The notes below the pieces were generated by a model that worked only from the letters and a program-made list of their open reading frames with translations, was not told the origin of the DNA and searched no databases. A stretch of 64,000 bases of DNA. Source: Tetrapyrgos nigripes. Taxonomy: Eukaryota > Basidiomycota > Agaricomycetes > Agaricales > Campanellaceae. Positions within the stretch are counted from its first letter, which is position 1. The number at the start of each line of letters is the position of its first letter. Location: the NCBI GenBank assembly GCA_013368315.1, contig JAACJM010000042.1, positions 372,001 to 436,000 on the forward strand. The letters are read 5' to 3'. A program made the translations under genes and the position numbers. Below, in pieces: positions 1 to 11,020 of this stretch.

Positions 1-163
1 CCCAGTACTGTCAGAAATCCCTCAGGACATGAGTACGGGTAAACCGGAGTGAGTGCAGATGAAGTTGTATCCTTCCCTTGTACATTTTTTGATTTCTACG
101 CAGCTGTAGACCGCTGCTCAATGCTATTGGGATAATTGAGTGCTGTCAACAGAACTTAATCCG

Positions 164-1224
164 AAGGAGACAGTATGAAGAAATTCCTTCACCAACTGCC
201 GCGCCGTCATCGTCGGTGCCGATCAAAGCCCGCACCCCAGACCCAGATAAAGTGTTGACACAGGTAGTGGATGGTATTTCTGGAGTCATTGCCGTTTTCG
301 GTCCCCTGGCCACAGCTGCAGTGCCAACCTCTAAGTCTGGAGAAGAGAGTGTTAGTTCTACATCGAGGTAAGTCCAACATCTTTGTTCAAAGGCTCAAGC
401 ACACTTTCAAACAGAAAAATTATACTCAAATCGTACTTAAAATTCATGACAGTAAACCACCTCTCCAAACCATCTCAGGCTCAGGTTCGATACGTTCCCG
501 AGTCCAACAACCTCACTACATCCGCCAGTCACTGAAGTTGCTAGATCATCGTCGTCGTCACCTAAACTCAAGATTATCCTTCCTTCAGTGGCTGGTAGTC
601 TTGTACTACTGGCCATCATATTCATGATCATGTCCCGCTGTTATCACTGTACAACGAAATGGCCTCGATCAATGACCATATCACACGTCGTGGGGGATCC
701 TGCTGAGCATCCCACGTCAGGTCCCAACATAATCCATCCCTACGATCTAAAGACTGATGATCAATTTCTTCAATCGCGCATTTCTGAACCCTTCCCTGGA
801 GAATCCACTCAGGCCCGCCCAAACAATTTGGACAGCACTATCTTTGGGAGGAGGGGTATCTTTGAGCGGCTTCTTTAGCGAAATGGAACCAATCACTCCG
901 AGCTTCCACAACCTTATGAGCTCAAGGTAGATCAACCAAGCTGCTGCGTTGACATCGGAGACCCAGCTGCATCGTGCTTCCATCGTTTCATCTCCTTCCA
1001 TTTCTCAACCACAGCTCCGGTCCTCTTCCGAATCTCTGATAGCACGCTCTGTTGCTCAGACGGTGTCTATGACACGGCAAATACGATTTCGAGAGGAAGC
1101 AAACACGTTTCGTAGTCAAGCATCTGGGTATGAAAGAGATTTTGTGCGAGATGAGGAGATGCAGGTCAATTCGGACAGGGCTAGAGGCTTAACAGATGAT
1201 CTCCCACCTAGCTATAGGATTTGA
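164..1224 (+). pseudogene. Single-pass membrane protein gene, decayed copy 1
   Basis: I do not recognise a named family. A frame in phase with codon start 252 encodes a proline/serine-rich stretch and then a segment around VVDGISGVIAVF. It joins across a clean intron (368-478, GTAAGT..CAG) to a Ser-rich stem and a membrane helix at 582-645 (PSVAGSLVLLAIIFMIM). A cytoplasmic tail follows, with LRISEPFPGESTQ-like text in the copies and ELPQPYELKVD near 905-935. The tail ends at 1224 in GLTDDLPPSYRI, a PPxY-like end I know from fungal single-pass plasma-membrane proteins. The reading frame breaks near 860-950: bases are missing compared with the copy at 15.5 kb. The gene may begin left of the window. 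Two related copies lie at 15.5 and 20.9 kb. Surface sensor or anchor protein is inference. Confidence 0.6.
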
Positions 1225-1575
1225 TGTGCACATAGTCGAGGGTGTGAATTATCATATTGATGCTGTACTCGTTACTCCTTCTCCGTCATTATAATCGCGC
1301 AATCCTTGCAAGTGACACCATTCGTTTATACAATCTACGTTACCAGAACTTATATCTGGATCTGCAGCGTTTAACAATATCTGAAAGAAAGTTTGCAGAT
1401 CTCGTAGTCAGGATAGGCGTATATAAAGAGAATCAAACAACATACCACCATAAACCCTTCCCAAATCTTCGGATACCAACCGGAACAACATAGCAAATGG
1501 GTATTGCCATGTTGAGGTTTGCATAATCAGGCACTGTTGGCCACAGATCCAGCAATGTTTCCTGTCGCGCAGAAA
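1225..1575. repeat. 3' flank shared with copy 3 (21440-21830)
   Basis: This non-coding stretch aligns by eye over its full length with the stretch after copy 3. The shared text runs from the GATTTGATGTGCAC-like start to the GCAATGTTTCCTGT-like end. The duplication unit therefore included downstream DNA and was not a processed copy. Confidence 0.65.
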
Positions 1576-2282
1576 GCTCGGTCTCGTCAGGCGGTAACCA
1601 CAGACACGTTTGTTATCGCCAGAAATGGAAGGAGGTAGAAGAGTGTCAGGACCCATCGGGGTTATGATGAACAGTTGCCTCGAAGACTAGTACAGGAGGA
1701 AGGAAGGAGCAAGACACTCAAGAGAGGGATAGGGTGATGATCAGCGATAGAACACAAACAGAGAGTATAAAACGTACTCAAAGTCATCCAAGGCGAGAGC
1801 CAAGGGGCCCACTTCAACAGTCGACAAAATCACCGACACAATGTCCCGACGCTATCAACGAACAACGACTCGAAGACCCAAGGACATCTAGAACAAATCT
1901 AGCGTCTGCCTAACCTTCATAAACTGCGACGAAGGCATATGCTTTGCTTGGAGGCCTTGGGGACGTCGTAGACACTACTCGTCGAAACCAAGCGCATGAG
2001 TTTTGCTTGCGCCCGTATGGGAGGAGTCGTCATTTGTCACCAGAGAAAGACTCCGATTTCGCCCCGAATGGTCATCAGTTGGATGGGTGCGAGGCAATCG
2101 TTGTAGAGCATGAAGGGCCATGTTTGAAGGCGCATCCCTGGAAAAAGCTGGACGAGGGGTACAGTTAATAAGAAATACAGCATGCCGATAGTATGAAGAC
2201 GACTCACCACAATAAATCCTAATGACGTCGTGGAGTCTACCTCATATCCCTAGTTCACGACGACTCAACGTGGACCAAAGAG
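1576..2282. other. No gene recognised
   Basis: Only short frames are present on both strands. The sequence 1944-2290 and 2876-3010 was contiguous before the hAT insertion at 2291. A minus-strand frame (WLPRHRPLQEQAIRYVSSL) crosses that junction but is too short to name. Confidence 0.3.
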
Positions 2283-2290
2283 CTCTAGAC

Positions 2291-2867
2291 TAGGGCTCCT
2301 GGCGGATCGGATTTGACTCGGATGCGGATGCATCCGCTCGGATTTGGCGAGTCAAACATCCTAATCCGCATCTGCGGATAGCATCCAACAATCCGCCAGA
2401 TTAATCCGCGGATGGTAGCCGCCCATGCTGTGTCGCAATACTGAGTCTTTTTCTACATTTTTTTTGATCCTTTTAATGTAATTTTGTCTATTACTATGCT
2501 TCGATGTACTGTACTTACAGTAATTACTGGATTTCTCAAATACAGAGTCTTTTGGCGTGCAAACAATAGAGGTTCTCACGCCAACTAGACCATTGTTGGT
2601 GTCTGTATTTGGACCATATCCTGTTGTTCTAAAGCACATGTTGCTTTCGGAGATACAAAAATCAAGAATGACATGTATAGTACCTTGGGGACTGACCTAA
2701 ATAAGGTAACAGCAGCCGTTGGACAACACCTTCCCACGCCATTAATCCATCCGCAGATAATCCTCGGATTGGTCGGATATTGAGCTCTCAGAGAGGCCAT
2801 CCACCATCCGAATCCGAGTGGTTATCGCTCGGATTGTCGGATGCCATCCGATCCGCCAGGAGCCCTA
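2291..2867. mobile_element. hAT-type MITE, 577 bp, 8-bp target duplication
   Basis: The ends are perfect 22-bp inverted repeats starting TAGGGCTCCTGGCGGATC. They are flanked by identical CTCTAGAC octamers at 2283-2290 and 2868-2875. The interior has no gene but many short GGATG/CATCC and CGGAT motifs near both ends, typical of hAT transposase binding regions. The 8-bp duplication and the TAGGG end place it in the hAT superfamily. The perfect ends and duplication suggest a fairly recent insertion. The element at 55628 is a relative with the same TAGGGCTCCT end and nearly the same length. Confidence 0.92.
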
Positions 2868-3009
2868 CTCTAGACCAACGACGAGCAATACGGTCAACAA
2901 AAGAACCTATGAGACGAATCCCAGTGCCTCGAGATCCTCCCAAACTAGAGACGTAGCGTATGGCTTGTTCTTGAAGGGGTCGGTGACGTGGAAGCCACCG
3001 AATGTCCAA

Positions 3010-4112
3010 TACCATCCAACAAGCATCAGGTAGCGTCCTGGTACATTATTCCGGAGTTGAGAACCTCGTAGATGGTGTCAAAGAGGGAGGAAATTGATGT
3101 TTTTGTTGCTCAAGGTTCCGAGGTTTCGCTGAGTCGGAGACCGTTGAGCGTTCCGAAGCAGACTGTATACATGAAAGTCCGAAAGAAAAATGGAAGGGTA
3201 GCGAAGTATGATATCAGCCGAGAACATACAAAGAGAGAATATTTAACGCGCACCATCGTTGAAACGTCAGGCCTGAAAACTCATGAAGGCTACCAAACCC
3301 ATACACCCGTTACTATCCAACACCAAGCCTACCCTTGAAATCACCACACCGTAGGACCCCATCTTCGCCCTCCAATTGTAGTGAGTTGGGAAACTAATTA
3401 ATTACTCATTATAATCGATTACTAATATATTAATTACCAATTCCAATTAATTACTGGATTTTGAGTAATCGTAATGTAATTGGTTGGAGCCTTAGTTGTT
3501 GACCATGAGATGTCCGAGCATCACCCCCATCCCTGACGGTGTCCGGATCCATTGCATGACTTGGTCTACCGTCTTCACTGCTGTTATCCCTGGCGTTGGT
3601 CGTAACCGCTCTCTTTGCTGCTACAAATTTGATTTGTGTACGTTTTCTTCTGACGGACGGTGTAGTTGTACACCTGCAAACATTAACAGTCTGGAATATA
3701 CGGTGATTCGCACAGAGACTCACTTTACGCCCTTCTCTAGACATCTAGGACAAGACCTGCCCTCTGGTTGAGGATGGCACAAAGCTCGGCGCGCCTTGCA
3801 GTAGTCGCATGCTGGTAGTTTCTTCCTCGGTCTGGTAACAATCCTCAGGATCTCAGTGCTTGTATCCTCCTAGAGCATTGTAGATGCAAATCTTGCGGAA
3901 AGAGAGGCGAGGAGTTTGAAAAGTTGGTAGGCGAATGAAGGTGTGTAACGTGTTGGGTCTAATGCAAATCTGACAAAGCGAGCCACTGTAGTGTTTCTAG
4001 ACTTGGGAGAGGCTCTTACAGGGGTCACCATCGGGGGTAAGGCCTTAAGGCCCAGTGAAAAATGACCCTGACGAGATCCGACTGAATATCAAAATTTCCG
4101 AGGAGATACAAG
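3010..4112. other. No gene recognised; AT-rich patch at 3380-3485
   Basis: Short frames only. The patch at 3380-3485 is rich in AATTAATTAC/GTAATTA-like words in both orientations and may be the remains of a small inverted-repeat element, but I see no clear ends. Confidence 0.25.
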
Positions 4113-4114
4113 TA

Positions 4115-4379
4115 CTGTCCCATTTCGTTCAATTCGCGAGAGTATCGTGACCGTGAGATGCCCTCGCGAATTTTTTGACCGCAAAAACTGCGGCGTGAGC
4201 AGTGACTCGAGCTTTTTTCCGCGAAATTTCGCGAAATTTGACAGAGAAATTGCCGGTTTTGGAAGGTATCTTGGTAGAGATTTCGCGCATGGCTTTTTGT
4301 GATGCGTGACGGCCGATTTTTTTCGCGAATTTTGGGGGGTACGTGACGCGTGACTCGCGAATTGAACGAAATGGGACAG
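4115..4379. mobile_element. TA-flanked foldback MITE, 265 bp
   Basis: Perfect terminal inverted repeats of about 26 bp (CTGTCCCATTTCGTTCAATT...) are bounded by TA at 4113-4114 and 4380-4381. A TA duplication fits the Tc1/mariner-pogo group. The interior is full of CGCGAA/TTCGCG words and has no credible gene. Confidence 0.8.
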
Positions 4380-4449
4380 TACACCACCAACCTGCCGGGA
4401 TCTCCTAAATATATGCCCTGAGATACAATCCCAATATCACTGCATAATA

Positions 4450-5548
4450 GGGACCTTCAAAGCTGAAGGTAGAAGTTAGCGCCCGTATTTTGTTTTCGGT
4501 CTGTCACAATTAGTCACATCTAGTCACATAGTAGTCACAGCAGGCCGCGCGTCGTCATGTAGCATAGGTAGCCAATTGATTATTTCATTTCATTTCACGT
4601 CATGTATCATCCTCTACTACTCTACTCGTATTTCTTTCTCTAATAATGACTACTTGGACCACAGATCAGACCTGGGCCCTCATAGCAGAGTTCAAAAAGC
4701 CTACAAACTTCAAGGTTCTATAGGGACCAAAGGAAGGAGAGGTATGTATAGAAGATTTTCCTATTATTAGTGCGGCGTCTGCCAACAGTCTGACTGTATT
4801 ACTTGTATAGAACACCTCCGGCGAGAAGGAGATTACTGTCTTTGGCCGAATGGCAGAGGCACTTGAGCCTGAAAAGTTCAGGGCTGATAGAAAGAGGACA
4901 CTGACTGTATTAAGAGCAATGGATTAATTGGGTAAAATTGCGGGTAAGGGCATGCATAAGGTAGGCCCTTTCATATTGCCCATGTACGTTGAGTTTCCGT
5001 GGCATAACGGGATGGATAGTAGTGTAGAAAGTTATCGATTATATGAAGGGGGTGTGGGCCAGTGGTGAAGCGTGGTGAAAACGAGTCTGGTGAGGTCAAA
5101 GATGCTAGACTACACACCATCCAGTAAAGATAGTCAATGAAAAATGGATGTGTATTTCAATTTCTGAGAAAAGTACTGTAGAGTGTAGATCATTTTGTAG
5201 CATTGAATCAGAGCTATGATCAATATACATGCGAAGAAGAGACAGCGCATTAGAGCTCTCTATAAACTTGGAAAAGGAATGGAGTACCATATGAGAATAG
5301 GGGCACATATTCTCTATTACCGTATGCCTGGAGAAAATCGGAAAAAAATTTAGACAAGATGATTGAGACAAACGGGGAAAATCGAGACAAACTCAACATA
5401 GCCACACGTGGAAACGCAGTGTTAAGAACTCGTCCTCATTCTTCAGCCTCGTAATGTATGATAATCTATGGTACTTTACAATGTGGTAAGCAAAAAACCG
5501 AAAATGAAATACGGACGCTAACTTCTACTGTCCAACTTTGAAGGTCCC
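4450..5548. mobile_element. TA-flanked DNA transposon, 1.1 kb, with a SANT-like gene remnant
   Basis: Imperfect inverted repeats of about 50 bp are seen at the two ends: GGGACCTTCAAAGCTGAAGG on the left and the complement of CCAACTTTGAAGGTCCC on the right. TA dinucleotides lie at 4448-4449 and 5549-5550. No transposase is visible inside. The only coding signal is a broken Myb/SANT-like gene at 4646-4927. A partner DNA-binding gene without a transposase suggests a deletion derivative of a PIF/Harbinger-like element, although the 3-bp TWA duplication usual for that group is not evident. Confidence 0.7.
4646..4927 (+). pseudogene. Myb/SANT-like DNA-binding protein, broken
   Basis: From the ATG at 4646 the frame reads MTTWTTDQTWALIAEFKKP, meets an in-frame TAG near 4724, and continues to a GTATGT donor at 4742. 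The next exon starts after ACTTGTATAG and reads NTSGEKEITVFGRMAEALEP, then stops at TAA 4925-4927. The W..D....LIAE...P.NF..L start and the N-T-S-G second exon fit a basidiomycete SANT/trihelix-like family that I recall from transposon-rich loci. Two stop codons make it non-functional. Confidence 0.55.
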
Positions 5549-5550
5549 TA

Positions 5551-5961
5551 ATCATCACTCGGCAGTCCCGTCATTACAAGTCCTATTTATCGGACAAGTC
5601 TTATTGTGAGCTCAAATGGCCTCATTTTTCGGCCCACTACTTATGGTGAGGCTGGATAGCGAAATAACTGGTGAAAGGCCAGTGGGATGGCAAAGCCTGC
5701 TACCCACATGCCAGTGGGCAGCTGGCTCTCTGAGCCCATTTACATCAGAAGAGTCTCAAAACCTCACAAGCTCACACCACTGAGATTCTCCTCATTTCAC
5801 GCATTAACATCCTGACACTGCCCTATATTATCCACATTTTTGCACAACTCCTCATTGAAACTCAGAGCCTTGTTACCTAACTACAACAAGTAGAAACACA
5901 TATTCCCCCTCATCAACACTTGTGATGCATCCCAAGTTTAGTGAAAATTGTTCTAGCAGAA
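5551..5961. other. Spacer between two elements, no gene seen
   Basis: No open frame of useful length and no repeat structure that I can define. Confidence 0.3.
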
Positions 5962-6131
5962 TAGCCAGTTTGCGTTCTCGACTACGTGCGAAAATGGCAC
6001 GTGCGTTAACGCCTAAGGCGAAAATTTGCGTTGCGCCAAACAACCCGTGTAGTCCTCGTTTTCCTCTCAATAAAGACCTTTGTTAGCTTGTACATCTCGA
6101 AAAACTTGAAATATTACGACTCATTATCACC

Positions 6132-7373
6132 ATGGAAGTGCTCCTCCTAGAACAACGACGGCAATTCCAGCAACTTCTTCTGCAAGTTCTGGATGTCATG
6201 GAAGAAAACGAGAAGGACAGAGAAGGTGCTACTCGGCCTGGAGGGCCAGTGGACTTGGAGAAGCTGTCAGATACTGTCTGGTTGGTACAGTTCCGGTACG
6301 CTATCAGCTCTGATCAATGGTAGTATCTCATTCAAGTATTCTGCAGATTCACGAGAAAAGAAGTGCACCAACTTGCAACGACCCTTGACCTGCCCCCCGT
6401 CATACGCTGTGAAGAGAACCAGATTAAAGAGGAGCGAGTTACAGCTCTATGCATGCTCCTTCGACGCCTCGCATACCCAGCTCGTTTGTCTGACATACAA
6501 ATGCAGTTGGGTTGGGAGCGCAGTCGGTTTTCTCGAATCACACGAACCACAGCTGTAACGATATACAACCGCTGGAAACATCTACTCCGTTTTGACCCCA
6601 CACGCTTGACTCCGGTGGTCCTGGAGCAGTTTGCCCTGACCATTCAGGAGAAAGGTTGTCCTCTCAGAGTCGTGTCAGCAATCATCGATGGGACTCTTCG
6701 TCGGGTTGCTAGGCCTGTCAGGAACCAATGCATTCTGTACAACAGCTGGAAACGAGTCCATGCTCTCAAGTTCCACTGTCTGATTACTCCCGATGGGATT
6801 GTCATCCATGTCTATGGACCGATGGAAGGCCGCCGCCACGACAAAACCTTGTATAAAGAGAGCGGTCTTGCTCGGCTTCTGGATGAGCATTTTTGGACCC
6901 CAGACGGACGAAATCTCTTCGTGTATGGAGACCCTGCATATGGTGTCGGAGACCACTTGATGTCTCCGTTCAAAGGGGCTAGTGTATCACAGGATCAGAG
7001 AAGGTGGAATACAGCAATGAGCCGCATTCGGGAACCTGTGGAGTGGTTGTTCAGTGAGATGTCGAAGCAGTTTGGATATCTAAACTATGCACAAAATCAG
7101 AAGGTACTGCTATCTCCCTGTGGACTATTCTATCTCGTTGGACTTCTACTCTGTAATGCACATACTATCCTCCACTATCCACAAATCCCACAGTACTTTC
7201 AATGTCCACCGCCGTCCCTACAAGAATACTTTCACGGCGGACCAGTTGACGATGCTGACTTGGAGGAATGGGCTATGCGTGCTGCAGCTGAATCACCATG
7301 GGGTGAAATGGATGTACAAGAATCTGAAGACGAAGACGACCCTCGTTGGTGGACTGGAGAGGTCGATGAGTAG
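6132..7373 (+). CDS. PIF/Harbinger transposase (DDE_Tnp_4 type)
   Basis: Two exons, 6132-6295 and 6347-7373, give 396 aa. The ATG sits in CACCATGG, and the intron GTACGC..CTGCAG restores the frame VQFRFTRKEVHQLA. The N-terminal third is the usual helical region (QLGWERSRFSRITRTT). The catalytic core follows: IIDGTLRRVARP (first Asp), LKFHCLITPDG, GRRHDKTLY, FVYGDPAYG (second Asp) and SRIREPVEWLF (Glu). The C-terminus is acidic (ESEDEDDP). It would cut and paste the element by binding the long inverted repeats. No lesion is visible, so activity is possible. The convergent SANT-like gene ends 46 bp downstream, as in two-gene Harbinger elements. Confidence 0.9.
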
Positions 7374-7419
7374 ATTAGTTCAGTATCATAGGGACCAAAA
7401 CTGTTGTAGTGTACTCACC

Positions 7420-8620
7420 TCAAATCTTCCTCAAAAGCGCATCAAGTAACTTTGATTGCCCATTTGCATTTTCCTTCTGCTGTGTGTCGACCATGGTGTT
7501 AACGGCATTAACCAATTGACTGACTGACTCGGCGACTTTGTCATTCGACTCCACCACCTTCGTCAAGAGGGCTTCGGTCTGCTCCTGCCTCTTCGACTCG
7601 CGTTCTTGGGCCTCTTGGACGGCAGAATCATTATTGTCGAGATGTTGTTGAATAGCATCCTTGACAGACGTAGCAACACTGGTGCAGACTCGCTTGCGCT
7701 TTGGTTCAAGATTTTCCTTGTTGTCGGAATCAGAGTCCGAGTCGGATTCCACACGCCGACTAGAAAAAAATCTATCAACAAGTGGGAAAAATAAAAGAAA
7801 AAAAAAAAAACCGAACCGTCGTTGCCCTTGACGCTCTCGTACAGTGGCATTCCCAACAGCAACGTCAGTGAGCCCTTCCCGGGGCACCATACCCTTCATG
7901 GAGGCTTCTCGCAACTCCAGCCCTGCATTAGCCTCATTCTGGACCTTCTGTTGTGCCTTAGCGCTCAACGACTTGACATTTGACTGGTTCTCGATGAAGA
8001 GGGAATATATCTCCGCCATAAGCTAAATATACATGGAAAATGAGCGTGGTATACATTTAAAGAAACAAATAATACCTGGACATGGCCCGTCACCTCCTCA
8101 TTGGTTCCTGTCTTCTGAAGAGACTCTGACTCACCACGCTGTAACCCTTTTAGATATATTACCCTCAGAAGAGAGAGTAGTAACTCACCTGGTGGGCTTC
8201 GATGAGCCGGTTAAACCGTCTCTTGCACAATTCGCCTGAGCGTTGGATTGGTGTCTTCTTCGTTCCATCCTCCGACTGAGACTGCAGTAGATCATGAGAC
8301 ACCTCCTCCCACTTCTGACCAGACTTTCCCTTCGCTTCAAACGGCCATACTTTGTTGACTTGCTGGATTAGCGCGCGGTCTCGCCAAGGTAACCAATTGC
8401 TAGATTGACGGTTTCCTGCCTTTGAGTTGGTACCAATGTCTTCAAGTTGGCTATCCCCATCGAGGTCCGCTTCATCAGCAGAAGTGTGCTCATCCTCGGT
8501 CCCAGATCTTTTGTCACCAGAGCTCTCAGCTTGGCTAGACGGTGAACTTTCAGGTTCTGGAGACTCAGACGACTCAGGTTCTTGTGGGATCTGTGCAGTC
8601 TGGCGTTGAGTATGAGGCAT
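7420..8620 (-). CDS. Myb/SANT-like accessory protein of the Harbinger-type element
   Basis: The minus-strand model has exons 8189-8620, 8135-8146, 8076-8114, 7817-8022 and 7420-7759. The total is 1029 nt, 342 aa, and every junction is in frame. The 12-nt exon at 8135-8146 may be skipped without changing frame. After a Ser/Glu-rich leader, the trihelix/SANT-like domain spans about residues 75-145 (NWLPWRDRALIQQVNKVWPF ... CKRRFNRLIEAHQ). A basic patch KRKRVC, an SDSDSD run and a C-terminal coiled region follow. In PIF/Harbinger systems this partner carries the transposase into the nucleus and binds the ends. The poly-T tract at 7790-7810 (minus strand) lies in the last intron. Intact as read. 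Confidence 0.78.
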
Positions 8621-8949
8621 GTTGCAGTATGTAGCGGTACAAGATGCTACGTGGTAGGTCTACGCGCGTTGTTTGGCGCAACGCAAATTTTTGCCTTAGG
8701 CGTTAACGCACGTGCCATTTTCGCACGTAGTCGAGAACGCAAACTGGCTAATCTGACCTCTTACCAGACCACGCTGGCTCAACAGCTTTGAAATTTGTAT
8801 GTGGACACATCTGTACAACTTTCCATTCCCAACTCCCTCAGTTTTGCCAGTGACCTAATAGCAGCAAGGCGTTAGTTCCTGTCAGCCCAGAGAGATAAAA
8901 ACGTACTTACTACCACATCAATGAGTTCCCCTTCAAGAATTGTTACAAT

Positions 8950-9473
8950 CAAGAGGTGTGCAGATGGTTATGGCCAGACCAGACATTCCTTTTGGGTTTT
9001 AAGGTCAGCCAGACCTCCCCTCCTCCCCCCTCCTTCCTAAAAAGGAAAGAGATAAGATAAAATTTCGCTTACAAATCATCAAATCAAGTCACTTTTCCTT
9101 CCAGATCACCTTATAGACCCTCTACTGACCTAAAGACACAACAAAGGAGTGATAAATACTAATGTGGGATCCATTTTCTTGAGGTAGCAAATATTGTTCA
9201 AAATAAATTCATGATGTCAGACCACTGATGACATCACTATTGTGAGAACTATATACCATTTCAGCGGGATTCCACCTAAATAAGGCATATCAGGCATGTC
9301 TTCTACCTGTTTTTACCTCCCAAGTGTATTTCTGATACTTTGAAGCAGAGATCACTCCAGAAATTTGGTCTATACACTCTCTAGAGCACAATGTATTTTT
9401 TTGGTTATAAGCCCTCTCCAGACCCCCTCCCCCCCAAGGTCCAGTCTCAGGTAGACCAGCTGCACACCTCTTG
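8950..9473. mobile_element. hAT-like non-autonomous element, 524 bp, copy A
   Basis: The ends are CAAGAGGTGTGCAGATGG and the complement of GCTGCACACCTCTTG. The flanking octamers GTTACAAT and GTTACGAC agree at 6 of 8 positions, compatible with an old hAT duplication. The body is closely similar by eye to 28672-29197. It has a C-rich CTCC tract near each end and no gene. Confidence 0.7.
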
Positions 9474-9656
9474 GTTACGACAGTGAGAAGTGTTTCGTAC
9501 CAAAAATATTCACCCCAAAGGCACATGTCATTTCTTGACAACCCATTCACTAGTGCTGCTCTAACAGTGAGATGTGACAAGACAGGGCCAGAAGGCAAAT
9601 TTGGCCCTATGATTTGATGCAAATCTCCTGTGCAAACACTATAAAGGCTAGTCAGA

Positions 9657-10880
9657 ACAGTCAATAATAAGAAAGTCAGTCACATATGGTTGATCCTCCC
9701 CATATACGAAGGCAATGGTAGGTTCCACACACAACGTCAGATTACTGTGTGCCTTCAGGAGCTTGAAATGAATCTTCAGTTGGTTTTGGCTGCTGGAACA
9801 AATGGCCCATGAGTTCAAGAAGAGGTCATCGAGTAGCTTCTCATGAGCATCCATGGCTTCTACTGAGATGGGAACAACTTTGCAAAGACTGTCTCTGATG
9901 ACCTAGGTGTGATGAGAGAATTCCTTGACAGGATTGAGAAAGTCCTGGCCACCCACCATCCTGATCATTTTCCAACCTCTCTGCTCATACTTCTGAATTG
10001 CCACAAGGTGTACATTATCCATGAACAGTTTGAAGACCAGCTTGACTTTTTCACAATATGTGGCATGGAGATATAACAACACCACATAGTTGTATGTGAT
10101 AAAGTTCATAACACAGGGTGTTTAGGTGCAGGAATATTAGCACATATATTTAATAATAGTCAAACTGACACTTACAGGAATGGAAACCCATGGTAGCTGC
10201 AATTGGCGAACCTTCACATGCAATCAACTGGATAATCTCTGTCCATTGTGTGAAAATTTTGAAGAAATCAAAAACACCAGTAATAGGAGCAGATGGATAG
10301 GCATTGTTGAGCTGCCACTTATCAACTCTAAGATTGACCTCCAGCTTCACTTCCTGATTACACTGGGGCCTGAATCTATATCCACAACTCTCCAAAAACA
10401 AGGCCAATGTAGTGGTGTAATACTCCAGGATGTAAAGGTCTAGGTCTCTGTCGTGCTGGATTGATTCCCTATTCCCTGCAAGAAGTGTTCATATTCCCCA
10501 TGCAACCACCAGAAAAAAGGTGATTCAAGACAGCCCCATGAAGATCCTTAATGTCCAACAGGCCTTCTGTTCAAATGTCATGCATCCTAGCACTGTGAAG
10601 CAGAGCTTGACAGTCCTCTGTAAATGGTGAACAATGAATGCCAGTTGTATGCTGACTGGAGACCATATCCTGGATAAGCTGCATTGCTTTGGCCTTGCAC
10701 TCATCTTTGGAAACCTGAATGTCCACATGACTAGGCCCTGCTTTGGGTTCAGGTGTAACAGAAATAGGTAACACAGCATCACCGGAACAGTTTAACACAC
10801 AAGAATATGCAGAGGATAGGGAATGCACACTTACGTCTGACTGTGCAAATGACAACACTGGAACAGGGGGCAATGGAGCA
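9657..10880 (-). pseudogene. Uncharacterised multi-exon gene remnant
   Basis: I do not recognise the family. Reading down the minus strand: PPVPVLSFAQSDVSVHSLSS (10571-10873), then LALFLESCGYRFRPQCNQEV..GVFDFFKIFTQWTEIIQLI (10150-10407). MNFITYNYVVLLYLHATYC..FLNPVKEFSHHT (9903-10109) then runs in the same frame, through a TAG at 9903-9905, into VIRDSLCKVVPISVEAMDAHEKLLDDLFLNSW..DFLIIDCSD. The TAG is the C-to-T form of CAG. Joints between the pieces are not clean. Composition is CpG-poor, like the rest of 8.9-14.8 kb. It is probably a TE-associated gene. Confidence 0.4.
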
Positions 10881-11020
10881 CTTGTGGCAGCAATGGCTAC
10901 AGTCCTTGAGTGAACATCAATATAAAAGGAAAGAAGAGCTCACATGAGGGGAATGAGTACTGCTGTGGTAACACATCAGGAAGAGCACTGGGTTTTACGA
11001 GGCCTTTAGGCTGAGTTAAC

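Larger units (their letters stand above)
5964..8748. mobile_element. PIF/Harbinger-type transposon, about 2.79 kb, apparently complete
   Basis: Long terminal inverted repeats of about 85 bp begin GCCAGTTTGCGTTCTCGAC on the left and end with the complement at 8748. TA lies at 5962-5963 and 8749-8750. Both genes expected of an autonomous PIF/Harbinger element are inside, arranged tail to tail: a DDE transposase on the plus strand and a Myb/SANT-like protein on the minus strand. Both splice into uninterrupted frames. The usual 3-bp TWA duplication is not seen, only TA. Confidence 0.85.

Noticed and set aside
4025..4390. 121-codon minus-strand frame
   Set aside because: It lies across the 265-bp MITE and follows its inverted repeats, so it is not a gene.
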